Assembly (NCBI GenBank): GCA_020310875.1
Contig: CM035423.1
Span: 130,114,138-130,178,137 of the forward strand
Direction of reading: 5' to 3'
DNA length: 64,000 nucleotides
Source: Ceratopteris richardii
Lineage: Eukaryota > Streptophyta > Polypodiopsida > Polypodiales > Pteridaceae
Shown here: positions 22,489 through 34,400 of the stretch, piece after piece
Numbering within the stretch: the stretch's first letter is position 1
How the letters are laid out: every line of letters begins with the position of its first letter
Position numbers and translations under genes: made by a program
The notes under the pieces: generated by a model
Told to the model about the DNA's origin: nothing
Database searches by the model: none
The model's input: only the letters and a program-made list of their open reading frames with translations

Positions 22489-24971
22489 ATGAACCTTAGA
22501 TCAGGACGACATCTAGTAAGAGATAGACAAAGCCTTAGGTCTTCAGAGGCTAGTGTCAATCATACTGCGAGGTCTTGGGCCCAGCAGTTGAGTCACCTGT
22601 GAATCAGAGATGTCTCAAGGCATGGACAGACCTACGGGAAGTTCAGGAGTGCCATACTTGCACAGAGTAGAAGGCCCTTACAAAACGCAGTTGGAATACC
22701 TTAGGACCAACTGATTAGGTGCCAGCATCTATGAGGACGGCCTAGGAAGATCTGTGGTAAAGATTAAGAATCCTGATCAATCCATTGGACTAGAGCGCCC
22801 AGCTGTCAAGTTCGAAAACGGAGCATACTTGGACAAAGAAGGAACCATATACGTAGTCACCAGTCACCCAGATAGGACGGACGAATTCGGAAATGTGATC
22901 TCAGAAGCAGATTTAGGTGACTTGGAGCAAGGAAACATGGGTGTAGAACCTAGGACCCCTCGTGGAAAGTCAGTGCTAACAAGGATCATCACTCCCGAGT
23001 GGATTCCCCAGGATAATAAGAGCATAGATTTGCTCCTCAATCGAACTGACGAAGCCTTTTGGAGGTATAAACCTGATCAGCCAACTGATATAGGAGCAAT
23101 CATGATCTATGAGTTTAAGGATCCTGATAGCCCAGGCAGAGTGACCTACTTAGATCACGCTTCGAAGAGGATCTTTGCGGTGACAGAAAAATGATAGGCA
23201 TGCTTACACTTGGAAGGGTGAATTCGTTTTCCCCCAACCAAGATCGAATGTATCCTATGGTCACCCTGGAGCTGGAACATCCCAAGCTCATGGAATGCAA
23301 AGAGACAGAAGTAGAGATAGACCAGAAGTAAGCTTTGCCAACCCAGTGGGCAGAGAAAGAACGAGGACGGAAACAAATAGAGTAGAACCTGAGATACTTA
23401 GAGCTCACAGGAATCAAAGAAATGCGGATGAGTTCCCTCTACCACGACCTAGAGAGCACACAAGGACTTTGAGACCGACTCAGCTAGTTAAGTCCATGAA
23501 GAACTGCTTCGATGGCACTGGAGATCCATACGATCATGTGGCTGAGTTTAGGCAAGTCTTGAGAGCTGAACAAGTGGAGGATCTATTCACGCAGTACAAT
23601 GCCTTTGGTCTGACCCTTAGGAACACTGCCCTGACATGGTTTCAACCACTAAATGAGAGGCAGTTCAGGAGCATAGACCAACTCCTAGAGGCTTTCATTA
23701 TTGAATTCTCTAAGAGTGGCATAAGGCATAATACCTCCTCGCTGATTCACAGCTTCAAGCAAACCCCTCAAGAAACCGTGAGACTTGCAGGAAGAAGATT
23801 TAGGCAATACTTAGAAAGATGCCCTGTTTTGGAGCTACCCACACCAGCTAAGCAAGTGGCTCTATTCCTGGATGGATTGCTAAGTACCAAATTGAGATCT
23901 TATGTGTACTTGAAGGACCCTAGGACCATAGAAGATTGTGTACGTATGTGCATTGACATCGAGGATAACCTAGGGGAGGAGTTAGAGCTTTCCAAGATAT
24001 ACAAAGATTCAGATAATGCCTCTAACCTCTCTTCCACGCAATCCACATCAACTGAGGAACTTGCAGAGAAAGTAGCTCAGAAATTAGGTGTCACTAACAA
24101 ACAAATCCCAAGGTTTGCCCCTGTGAAAAGGTGTTATACTTGTGGTGGCAACCACATGGCGAATGTATGTCCCATTATGGCTCAACCCCAAGTTAATCCT
24201 AGTAGCCAGTACTGCACCATAGAACGAAGATACACCAATCACACCACGCAAGATTGCCCCTACAATAAGCAAACTGTTAGGCAGACGTACCCACAGCCAT
24301 ACCCTCAACAAGGAAGATACCAGAACCAGTACCCACCTCAGCAGTATGCTAGGCCTCAACAAACCTACCAACCCTACCAAAACCAACAAAGGCCTCAGCC
24401 TGTGCTAGCACAACAACCCCCAGCTCCAGCTAATGTGATTCCGATAAAGTATGCTGCTGCAGAAGAAAACCTGAATAGAGCTATAGTTCCCGTAACACCA
24501 ATACTTTCAGAAAGTGATCCTAGTGACCATAGCTTCGATTCTACGCATGTTGATAGTCCCCAGGCTTACTACATGCAATCTCCTGAACATGGTGAGTCTT
24601 ACTATAGTGAAGAGCCAAGTGAACCTAGTTGGGAGTCAGATTACACAAACGTCATGTATGCAAACCCCAACCCTAGGCCTCAACCTAGGCAGGTAAGACC
24701 CCCATTCCCTAGAGGACCATGCTACAGATGTCAGGGAGATCACCTCATTCGTGATTGTCCCTTACCTCCACCAACACAACCCCAATCAATAACAATTCAG
24801 GGCTTTTGCCAAGAATGTGGAAAGGAGCATCTTTTACGAGATTGCCCTAAGAATCCTAATAATATGCCAAAAATCACTCCTATTAACGTTATTGGATTGG
24901 TGGTAGACTCCACAGGAAGTGTGACATCCACCGCACCAGTACAGGTAGTGACTAGAGTTCAGGCATTTTAG
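22489..24971 (+). pseudogene. gag of element A (frameshifted)
   Basis: Starts MNLRSGRHLVRDRQ at 22489. A 26-bp loss near 22610 relative to E and an extra A near 23190 break the frame. The main frame (23295-24971) contains the capsid-like region: LVKSMKNCFDGTGDPYDHVA, EFRQVLRAEQVEDL, ALTWFQPLNERQF, ETVRLAGRRFRQYLERCP, typical of plant retrotransposon gag. Three zinc knuckles of form CX2CX3HX4C follow (CYTCGGNHMANVC, CYRCQGDHLIRDC, CQECGKEHLLRDC), with a Pro/Gln/Tyr-rich linker between the first two. A TAG at 24969 ends the frame; E has TTG there and reads on into the linker. The protein would form the particle and bind RNA. Confidence 0.9.
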
Positions 24972-26325
24972 CAGAACCAAGGGGTAAACCAGGATAAGAA
25001 CCCAGAGGCTAGTGAAACCGAGAGCGTGACAAAGAAAAGGACTAGAGCGTGGAAAGATAGTCGGGAAAGAATGAAAAGACAATGGGCTAAAAAGATGAGT
25101 GAACTTGAGGAAAGCATAAGGGAAACCAAAGCAAGGATAACTGAACTCACATCTCAAACTCCCTCTCACACTACCCCACCACCACCATTCCCATCGGCAT
25201 CCGATCCGCCACCTTCCAACCCACCTCATACGATTCCACCACCCCCTAGAGTAGGATCAGTATTGGCTGATCCCACTCCTGAAGACATAGACATGATGCT
25301 TAAAGCATATCAGGCCAGAATCCAAGAAGGGCCAAATGTAACGGATCATGACAAGTGCTACCCTAGAGCTGACCTAGAGATAGAAAGAACCAAGCTTTGC
25401 GCGAAAATGGTCGCATTGGCTCAGACTATGTTTGAAGCCAGCCGCCTTTTCAATTACTCGGGCTCAGCCAAGACGCAATTACACTTGGATGGACTTCTAG
25501 AGAAGTTAGAGGGCATAATTGCAAGATCCGCCAAGGAAGAAAAAAATCAAGAAAGGGATAAAGTAAGCAAAAACATGACCCATCCCCCATCAGAAGTTTA
25601 TGTGCCCAATTCCTCTGAACCAGACAACCCCCCCTCCCTAGAAAGAATAGAAAATCTAATGGCACAATCACAAAAGGAACCAGCCTCTCAACACAAGGAC
25701 AAGGCAAGTGAAAGAGTAAGCATTCCTGCTCAGGAAGCCTATGTGCCTGAAGCCTATGTGCCTAACTCTACGGAGCCAGACACATCATCTTCTATGAATC
25801 GGTTCACACCAGAATTCCTACGCGAGATTCAAGAAGACAAATGGGCTAAAGAAAGTGAAGTCCCTCCTCCCATTGAACTTGTGGATGAGGCACATAACCA
25901 ATTCCCACAAGACATCCCATCCATTTATGGAGAGAAGGAGAGCACCCAATCTCAAGAAAGATTAGACTTCGAGTCTAATTCTTTACAAGAACTACCCCAT
26001 TTCACAGGCCCATGGGAAGCAAAGTCCACCTGTATGAGAGCACCTACAGTCATGGTAAGAAACGAAGATTCAGTCATACCTAGGAACACAGAGGTAGTGA
26101 AGAACACCAAAGTGCAGTGCAATCTCACTTTGGAAGAGCTGCTTAAGGTTAGACCAGAAGTGTGGAAACATGTAGCCAATCAAGTGCCCGAGATAGCAAA
26201 ACCTCGTTCCCAGGTAGGATCACAGAGAACGGTGCCAGAGATACCCTTGGATAAGATAGGAGATACCTGTAGTCTTTCCTGACGAAGAATTTGAACCCCA
26301 CGGCTGGGCAAAAATCCTAGCAACA
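24972..26325 (+). pseudogene. gag-pol linker of A with protease PR1 deleted
   Basis: Frame 25026-26282 encodes a basic helical piece (RERMKRQWAKKMSELEESIR), a Pro-rich stretch (TTPPPPFPS), and an acidic linker with two consecutive EAYVP units. It ends in the lead-in to protease, PEIPLDKIGD. Compared with E, 614 bp (E 51314-51927) are missing at 26265/26266, removing the whole DSGAG...ILGRPFM protease and shifting the frame. A therefore lacks the canonical protease and would rely on PR2 or on another element. Confidence 0.88.
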
Positions 26326-29300
26326 ATGGATGTAGCCATCAATGAAGAACAATGGACACCCCACTGTGATGAGGATGGCTATGACATTTCAGTCTTCTCC
26401 ATAGAGCCAATCATGGGAGAGGCAGTTCTAGAAGAATGCGAACCTAGCCCTGATGCATTTGAGGATGCAAGTGACTCCGATCTAGAGTCAATCATTATGG
26501 ACCCACCTTTTGCATCAGATGAAGAATACTTCCATGAAGTTGAATTTCAACCCCAGAGGCATGGAGAGCTTACAAATGATGTAAGATTAGCCACACATGT
26601 GACCCCAAAGGAAGAAGGAAAGAAACGAAAGAAGAAAGAAGTCTCCCCAAAAGAGGAAGAATCTTTGTTTGAGGTCCCGAAAAATTTTAAGAAGTATGAG
26701 ATAGACGACAGGAGAGTCATGATAAGAATGCCTAAACGAGAGGCACAATCAGGAGAGGCCTATGATAACAAAGAAACCACCAAGAAAATAGTAGTGGCCC
26801 TAGAAGAAGGAGAGGAGAGATGCATGTACATAGGCCATGACCTAACAGAGGAAGAAGAGCATGCGTTAATAGCCTTGCTAAGAGAATACAGAGATGTATT
26901 TGCTTGGAGTTACAAGGATTTGAAGGGTGTTGACCCAGACATATGCTCACACACTATCCCCATGACCTCAGATGCTAAACCCTCTAAGGAAAAGCCCTAT
27001 ACATATAACAATAATTACGCTGCCAAGATTAAAGAGGAGATAGATAGACTGGTTGAAGCTGGATTTATCTATGAAATTGAGCACACTGAGTGGGTATCCC
27101 CCATCGTAGTGGTGCCCAAGAAGAATGGTAAGCTGCGTGTATGCATTAACTTGAAGAAGGTCAATGCAGCCACAATTCGAGATAACTATCCGCTTCCTAT
27201 CACAGAGCATCTCTTAGAAAGAGTAGCAGGCAAGGAAGTGTATAGCTTCCTCGATGGATTTTCGGGCTACAATCAAGTAGCCATAGCTCCAGAAGATCAG
27301 CATAAGACAGCTTTTGCCATAGAGTGGGGCATATTTGCCTTTCGGGTAATGCCATTTGGGCTTACTAATGCACCAGCTACCTTCCAGAGATTAATGTGCC
27401 ATGTATTTAAGGAGTTCCTGAGAAAAAACTTAGAAGTCTACATTGATGATCTTTGTGCTCATTCCAACATTAGACAAACCCATATTCCTGAACTCAGACG
27501 AATCTTTGACAAATGTAGAGAATATCAAGTCTGCTTGAACCCAGAAAAGTGCGTTTTCATGGTCAGGCAAGGCAAGATTCTAGGACACATAGTGTCAAAG
27601 AATGGCATATCCACTGATGAAGAGAAAGTGAGAGCCATCGCAGAACTACCTAGGCCAAAGAATGTCAAGGAAGTGCAAGCTTTCATGGGGCATTGTGGTT
27701 ACTACCGCCGATTTATACACATGTATGCCATCATAGCAAAGCCTCTGTATGGACTTTTGACTAACTTTGAGTGGACTGACGAATGCGAGAATTCCTTCAA
27801 TGAGCTTAAACGGCGATTATGTTCAGCACCAATCTTGACCACACCAGATTGGAATAAGCCATTCCATGTTCACGTGGATGCATTCAATTATGCCATTGGA
27901 TGTGTGCTTGCACAACCTACTGGTGAAGGTAATATGGATCTTCCAATTGCCTATGCCAATAGACAATTGAATGCAGCTGAACGAAATTATACCACTACTG
28001 AGAGAGAAGGCTTAGGCATGGTATATGCAGTTAAGAAATTTAGACACTATTTGCTTGCAAATAAGTTTAAATTTTTTACTGATCATCAGGCATTGCTATA
28101 CCTCGTAAACAAGCCATGCAATACAGGAAGATTAGTAAGATGGTTTCTCTTGCTAATGGAATATGATTTTGAGGTAGTGGTGAGAAAAGGGAGGACTCAT
28201 TTGAGAGCAGATCATCTCTCTAGGCTCACATCTGGAGAAGCCCCACAAGGAGTATCAGATGATCTTCCTGACGCTTACTTGTTTAATTTGGAAGTGGTAC
28301 CGCAGTGGGCTAAGCCATTGGTACCAGTATTGACATACGGGCCTAACCATCCAGTAGTAAACACACAGAATAGAGAGGTTGTGAAAGCCCAAAAGTACCA
28401 CATCATGGCAGGAAGCATGTACAAGCACACGGATCAAGGAATCTTGGCTTGTTGTGTGGAAGAGGACGAGTACAATAAATGGTTGCATTTAGCACATGTA
28501 GGTGCATTAGAGCAACACTACTCAAAGCAACGAACCCTGCAGACACTAAGGAGACTCGGAGTACATTGGCCAACTATGGAAGCTGATGCCCAAAAGTTGT
28601 GCAAGGAATGCCCAATCTGTTGCATTAAACCACCTGTGGAACATGCCACTCTTTATCAGGAGTCCATAGTGCCAGATTGGAGTGAACCACTAGTATCCTT
28701 CCTGAGGATGAAAACATTCCCTCCAGACATGACTCTGGCTAGGAAAAGGTGTTTAGAACAAGAAGCCCAGGATTACTCACTCATTGGTGATAATCTCCAC
28801 AAGCGTGGTAAGGATGGTTACCTGAGACTGTGTGTCCATGAGAGTGAATATCTTAAGATCTTGGAAACTGCTCACCAAGGTGTAGCAGGAGGACACTTTG
28901 GACCAGATCGGGTGATCAAGGCAATACTATTTGCGGGCTTCTGGTGGCCGACCCTTCACATGGATGCACATACCTATGTGAAACGATGTGATGTCTGTCA
29001 GAGAACTCAGTATCCTATACGTAAAGATGAGATGCCACTGAAACCTATGATGGGTGGACGTGCATTCTCTAAGTGGGGAATAGACTTCGTAGGTCCTATT
29101 AATCCCCCAGCTAAGGGTTCCCATGCAGAATATATCATTGTTGCGACAGACTATCTAACAAAGTGGGTAGAGGTAAAAGCCACAACGAAGAACGATGCTC
29201 AAACAACTGCTAAATTCTTGTTTGAAAATGTATTCACTAGATACAGGCTACCTATAGAGCTAGTTAGTGATAGAGGCACTCACTTCTTGAATGAAGTTAT

Positions 29301-30480
29301 TGAAAATCTGCTCCAAGAATTTTTGGTAATACATAAGAAGTCTGCCCCCTATCACCCTCAAGCAAATGGCCAGGCTGAGAGCACCAACAAGATCTTATGC
29401 AATGTATTGACAAAATTAGTGAACAATAAACGCTCTGATTGGGACAAACAACTACACCATGCTGTTTGGGCATACCGAGTTGCCTACAAAACGGTACTCC
29501 AAGCCACTCCCTTTCAAATGGTGTTTGGTCAAAATGTTGTGCTACCTTTAGACTTTTTGATACCTACATTGAAAGTGGCACAAGAGCATGAATGGACGGG
29601 TCATGAACTCTCCTCTAGACTTTTTGACCTTGAACGATTAGGAGAAACAAGACTGAGAGCAGCTGCAGGGATATATGCAGCTAAGAAGAGACAGAAGGCA
29701 TACTTTGATGCCCATGTGAAAGATAAAGGTTTAAAGGCAGGCGACTTAGTTCTAGTCTACACATTGAAGCAACATGCGAGGAAACTGGAGAAGAGAGGCT
29801 ACGGACCCATGATCATTAACAGAATCTCAACAAGTGGAGCAGTGCAACTAGCCACATTAGAAGGCAATGTTCTCCCAAGTTATATTAGCGGATGCAAAGT
29901 CAAGTTGTATCAGGAACCTCTCACAGAGGAAATGCTAAGTCGACTCAATACTGCTAAGAAACGCAAAGAGGAAGAAAAACGAATTCGAGAAGAAGCTCAA
30001 GCAGAAGCCTTAGAGCGCATACGGAGAATGAAATTAAGAAGACAAGGTAGAGAGCACCCTAGGCAAGATGCATATGCAGATCAAGGATATGACGTGGCTA
30101 TGTGTGAAGTTTCAGGTGTTAGCTCTCATAGGATAACTGATCGACGTCCTTTCATAACCTTAGATATAGGACAAGGAAAGAGTGCAAGGACTGTAAGAGC
30201 CTTGATTGACTCAGGTGCAGCCACTAGTGCTGTTAAATTGTCTTACTGTCAAGAGTTGCAATTAACTGTCAACCCTGTGGAAGCATATCTCATAGGATTG
30301 GGAGGCGTGGAAACCCCTTGCATGGGCGAGGTGGAACTTCCTCTCTATATTCATGATGAGGCAATGACAGTTAAAGTACTAGTGTGTCAAGATGAGGACC
30401 TCACTGAGCCCCTTGTCTTGGGTCAAGACTGGATCTATGACCAAGCCGTCAACTTAAATCTAAGAAGTGGACTTCTTTAG
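26326..30480 (+). CDS. pol: pol of element A: RT, RNase H, integrase and PR2 (1,384 aa)
   Basis: The longest intact frame in the window. After an acidic lead-in (to about residue 165) comes RT with VSPIVVVPKKNGKLRVCI, FSGYNQVAIAPEDQHKTAF, MPFGLTNAPATFQRLM and the catalytic YIDD near residue 371. RNase H spans about 505-640 (VDAFNYAIG, TEREGLGMVYA, TDHQALL, RADHLSRL). Integrase has an H2C2 zinc region near 850-890 (HQGVAGGHFGP ... CDVCQ), then D in WGIDFVGP (about 917), D in VSDRGTH (about 981), E in QAESTNK (about 1016). A retropepsin-like PR2 follows with LIDSGAAT (about 1294) and LVLGQDWIYDQ (about 1362). The TAG at 30478 is CAG in E, so the true protein continues into the WVPK tail. The natural start is upstream in the fused gag-pol; the ATG at 26326 is only the first after the frame break. 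Confidence 0.92.
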   Translation: MDVAINEEQWTPHCDEDGYDISVFSIEPIMGEAVLEECEPSPDAFEDASDSDLESIIMDPPFASDEEYFHEVEFQPQRHGELTNDVRLATHVTPKEEGKKRKKKEVSPKEEESLFEVPKNFKKYEIDDRRVMIRMPKREAQSGEAYDNKETTKKIVVALEEGEERCMYIGHDLTEEEEHALIALLREYRDVFAWSYKDLKGVDPDICSHTIPMTSDAKPSKEKPYTYNNNYAAKIKEEIDRLVEAGFIYEIEHTEWVSPIVVVPKKNGKLRVCINLKKVNAATIRDNYPLPITEHLLERVAGKEVYSFLDGFSGYNQVAIAPEDQHKTAFAIEWGIFAFRVMPFGLTNAPATFQRLMCHVFKEFLRKNLEVYIDDLCAHSNIRQTHIPELRRIFDKCREYQVCLNPEKCVFMVRQGKILGHIVSKNGISTDEEKVRAIAELPRPKNVKEVQAFMGHCGYYRRFIHMYAIIAKPLYGLLTNFEWTDECENSFNELKRRLCSAPILTTPDWNKPFHVHVDAFNYAIGCVLAQPTGEGNMDLPIAYANRQLNAAERNYTTTEREGLGMVYAVKKFRHYLLANKFKFFTDHQALLYLVNKPCNTGRLVRWFLLLMEYDFEVVVRKGRTHLRADHLSRLTSGEAPQGVSDDLPDAYLFNLEVVPQWAKPLVPVLTYGPNHPVVNTQNREVVKAQKYHIMAGSMYKHTDQGILACCVEEDEYNKWLHLAHVGALEQHYSKQRTLQTLRRLGVHWPTMEADAQKLCKECPICCIKPPVEHATLYQESIVPDWSEPLVSFLRMKTFPPDMTLARKRCLEQEAQDYSLIGDNLHKRGKDGYLRLCVHESEYLKILETAHQGVAGGHFGPDRVIKAILFAGFWWPTLHMDAHTYVKRCDVCQRTQYPIRKDEMPLKPMMGGRAFSKWGIDFVGPINPPAKGSHAEYIIVATDYLTKWVEVKATTKNDAQTTAKFLFENVFTRYRLPIELVSDRGTHFLNEVIENLLQEFLVIHKKSAPYHPQANGQAESTNKILCNVLTKLVNNKRSDWDKQLHHAVWAYRVAYKTVLQATPFQMVFGQNVVLPLDFLIPTLKVAQEHEWTGHELSSRLFDLERLGETRLRAAAGIYAAKKRQKAYFDAHVKDKGLKAGDLVLVYTLKQHARKLEKRGYGPMIINRISTSGAVQLATLEGNVLPSYISGCKVKLYQEPLTEEMLSRLNTAKKRKEEEKRIREEAQAEALERIRRMKLRRQGREHPRQDAYADQGYDVAMCEVSGVSSHRITDRRPFITLDIGQGKSARTVRALIDSGAATSAVKLSYCQELQLTVNPVEAYLIGLGGVETPCMGEVELPLYIHDEAMTVKVLVCQDEDLTEPLVLGQDWIYDQAVNLNLRSGLL

Positions 30481-31254
30481 GTATGGGTGAATCAAACTAG
30501 AATTACAATTGAGTTAAATAATGGAGCACTCAAGGAACTAGAAAAGGCACAGACTCCTGGTCCCTCCAGGGGTACACATGAAGTTGACCATGCTGTTCTT
30601 GTCCAAGGCTATGTGATACAGAAGAACGAAGATCTCAAAGAAGGAGCCAGAACCACAATGGAACTCCCTTCTTTTCCAAAGGCCAGAAGGAGGCAGCAAC
30701 TAAGGGCAGATCAATCACTCAAGATTCTCCAGGCGAGAGACCAAAAGAACGCGCGAAGCAGAACAACTCAGCCGATGAAACAAATGTGGGTGCGGAAATA
30801 CGAGCTGCCGGCCGTAACTAAGTCGCAACAACGGTCTCAACTTCCTATTAGTAATCGATGACTTGATGCTAATACGAGGACTCCTAAAACCTCTGTTGAG
30901 AAAGTGAAATCCATTTGGGTACCCAAGAAGTCGATGAAGGCCGACCCACAATCAAGACAAATTTGGGTGCCTAAGGCTTGCTTGCGGGCTCAACTAACCC
31001 CACACAATTCACATCATACACGACAGGGTTCACGCGCTCAAGCAGCCGCCACCCACTCTTGTCTGATACACTCGAACACACTGCCACCTAGAAGCACGCA
31101 CAGACTCACTCGTAAATGGGTCCCAATGACACAACAACTCCCAGCAGAATTACTCATGCAACCCTCCCGAATCTCCACAAAACCAAGACCAAAAGCCATC
31201 CATGGTGTTTGGCAACCTAAGACTTGTAATAAACCCCCCGACCCCAATCTGTGA
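30481..31254 (+). pseudogene. WVPK-repeat tail of pol in element A
   Basis: In E this stretch is fused to pol without interruption; in A it is cut by TAG at 30478 and TGA at about 30859 (a codon for Arg in E). It is rich in Arg, Lys, Gln, Thr and Pro, with a repeated motif about every 15-50 residues: QMWVRKYEL, SIWVPKKSM, QIWVPKACL, RKWVPMTQQ, GVWQPKTC. The same motif type occurs in diverged copy B. Its role is unknown; a basic repeated tail after the integrase could bind nucleic acid or chromatin (inference). Confidence 0.8.
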
Positions 31255-31432
31255 ATTCATCTCCACTTACTAACTGCATTAGTCAGACAGTGCATCTTTC
31301 CATCTAGCTCCTAGGACTATCCAGATATTAACTACACGCACTGTCATCGTGCACTCACTAACCATTGACTCATCATCTACCTCTTGTTAATGTTGTAACG
31401 GGGACAACAACGGGTTTATTCTGTCCATTACG
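31255..31432 (+). other. spacer between pol and ORF3 (A)
   Basis: About 180 bp without a coding frame, containing TTAGTCAGACAGTGCATC and AACTACACGCACTGTCATCGTGC-like text with inverted GCACTGT/ACAGTGC pieces. Nearly identical in E (56893-57070). Such a spacer could hold a splice acceptor or internal start signal for ORF3, but none is certain. Confidence 0.5.
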
Positions 31433-34400
31433 ATGTTAACACCTGGTTCTATATTCTCACAGAACCAACAAGCAAGCAGGGCCATGGCAGAAGCCGGAGG
31501 TGCCAGTTCTCACGCCGGATCCAGCGCACAGATTGTGGATATAGAAACACTCCTCCTCGAACCACATCTCACCGAAAGACCGCAAGAACTTCAAGCTGTG
31601 CATGTACTCCCAGTTCAAGATCCTCCCCAGGGGCACACCTCTCAAGTGGGCAAACACGCTCATTGGTTCAGTGATGTTGCAAGACCATTGGGTGATGGAA
31701 CCTACTTTTGGGAAGCTGAATTGGAGTTTAATGGTAAATGGGGACGCTACCATTTTTTCACGCGCGAATTTGAGAGCTATCAGAATGCCGAAGTCATGCG
31801 TTCAGTATGGACCAAAGCTGGCCTGGACAATTATTTCAGGGTCCACTTACCGAAGCCAGATTTCTTACGTTGTTCTTATCTTATCAGTACCATCACTCCT
31901 AGCAGGGCCAAGGGAGGCGACATCACTTTTGTGTTACCCTCACTATTGCCGGGCCACGAACTTAAAAGATTCAAACTGACCCTCAATCTGGTACGAGAAG
32001 CATTGGGCATGTATGGTATGCACATTCCTACTGAAAAGGAAACAATGGTTCCAGGCAGAATGAAACATAAAGATCTCGCTAAGCTGAAGGATATGGTAGC
32101 AATGACACCGACCATCGCTCTTCATCTACAGACCGTCATGCAGCATTTTGCTTTCCCCGCCCAGGAAAGATTCACCATGCCCCCAAAGAAGATATGGTTT
32201 AGCTTGTATTTGGCAGAGACAGAAAACCTCCCTATCAACATACCACATTGGATCATAGATCAGATTCACCTAGCCCATCAACGGTGGAACAAGAAGCAGA
32301 AAAATGTGCTCCACGGGTGTTGTGCTCTGACCAAAATAATCTACCGATGTCTAGCCTATGACGTGCCTATTCAGCGGGCACTTGTATGGTCCCGAGCCCA
32401 GGAATTCCAGAGAAGGCTATCAGTGGCAGGTCCTCCATCAAAGAAGATGAGAGGGGGAGTCCAATTACCCTGCGCTCAACCAAGGGGAGCCACCACTACA
32501 CCAGAGATTACCCCTCCCCAGACACGACGCATTAGACCATTCACCATTCGGCTACCAAGACCAAGTACAGAGGGACCCAATCTGGTGTTTCCACCCATCC
32601 CATCGGACTTGGAATTTCCACAGGGCTTTACTCTCAATGATCTCACTGATGAAGAAGTGGCTAGACTAATCTACGACTCTAATCTCGAAACGGAAACAGA
32701 GCGAGCTCAGGAACCACAAACCCATACAACAACGTCAGCCCCCACCCAACCGCAAGTTGTAGAAGTCGACGTCGATGAACAAGAGACCGAACAAGGGGAA
32801 GAAGCCTACGAAGAACAAGAGTATGATGAACTTTCAGAGTTAGCAAGTGCCCCCACGTATTCGGCACAAATAAAAAGACTATATCGAACCATGCAGCTAG
32901 TTCACGAACAACATAAAATGTCACTTGAAGCAGGCAAGAAACTCATGAACCAATTGCTAGCAGAGGAAGGCATGGATGATATGTTCATCGAGTCCATCAA
33001 CCTACATGCAGATGCAGTAGGATTGGATGAGGCCATTCATGAGGCAATGGCCTACATTCACCGATTTGAGAAAAGAGTTCCCGCCCGTCCCATGAGGTCC
33101 GGGAAACAAATTCATATCAACGTATCAGCACCAGGAGATACAACGCAAGCAGACGAACATCAAGAAGCACCACTGTCACCACCCTCCCCACCCCTCACTA
33201 CACAACTTTTCCACCACGTGACACTATGGCCACCACGTCCAATATCACCACAATCGTCATGGGAATTCCACTCCCTCCGGGAATCCAATTCGGGGGAGTC
33301 ACCATGCCCACTTTCACCACTCTCTTCACTAACGTCACTTCGACCCCACCCACGATCCCCATTTACACGGTCACTCAAACATTTGACACTATGGAAACAT
33401 CTCCTACCACTGCACCGCTCCCTCCCCCCATGCAACCTCCGTCTCCCATACCCCCTCCACCCACATCTCCACTTGCATCCACATCATTCACAACTCCCTT
33501 TCCCGCCCCCATTCCCCCTGCATCTTCACATCTCCTTGCATCATTTAATGTAAATAGTATATTTCTAGCATTAAATCAATGTGTATATCAGCTTCAGAAT
33601 GAGTACAGAGCTCTTGACGACCGGTATCAACAACTGACAACAAATCACCAGAACTTACAAAGGCAACTTACAATTCTTGAAGAGGAAAATGTGGATGTGA
33701 ATCAACGTTATACAATGCTTGAGCAGGCTCACCAAACACTACTGGAGGCACCCCAACCATCGAAAGAATCAGGCGTCAAAGAACTAGAAGCCTTGCTCGA
33801 AGTATACCAGGCTGATAACCTACGAGTCAGACGTAACTTGGCGCTACTCAGGAAACATATGGCCACAGCACTTGAAGAGAACAAGAGACTGCAGAAACAA
33901 AATGAAGAGAATCTGGAAGCGGCAATGGAAGGCTCTCCCCACGAAATCGATCCAGAGCAGTTTAAAGCCGTACCTTCAGAGACGATGAAGACCATCTTAG
34001 AAAGCTATGCAGATCTATTAGATGCTCATGATGAGTTGGAAAGGGAACGTGATGAGCTGCGTGGCCAGCTCAAGGAACAAGAGGCTCCAACCAAAGTAAT
34101 AGAGTCGGCCTCGACTTCAGAGGAAGTGAAGGCATTGACAGAGCAGGTGGTTGAGCTCCAGAAAAAGTTACTAGAGTATGAAAGGCAACCCTCTCCAGTT
34201 ATTGAACCTAAGCCAGAAGACTTGGTTCCCATTGAGGTAGATGATTCGTACGAGGAACCATACGTTCCTATGCCAATGCCAGGAGGGCAACAAACCTCAG
34301 AGGGACTAGACACCTTGGAAGTGGAAGCACCCGAGTGGCTTCAGACACTGGAAAAGACAGCGAACACCCACGAAGAACGGGTGGCCATTCAGATCCAATC

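Noticed and set aside
24084..24389. Antisense frame rich in Leu/Val opposite gag (also 49132-49437), and others opposite RT, ORF3 and the linker
   Set aside because: Shadow frames of the conserved sense coding sequence; no independent motif.
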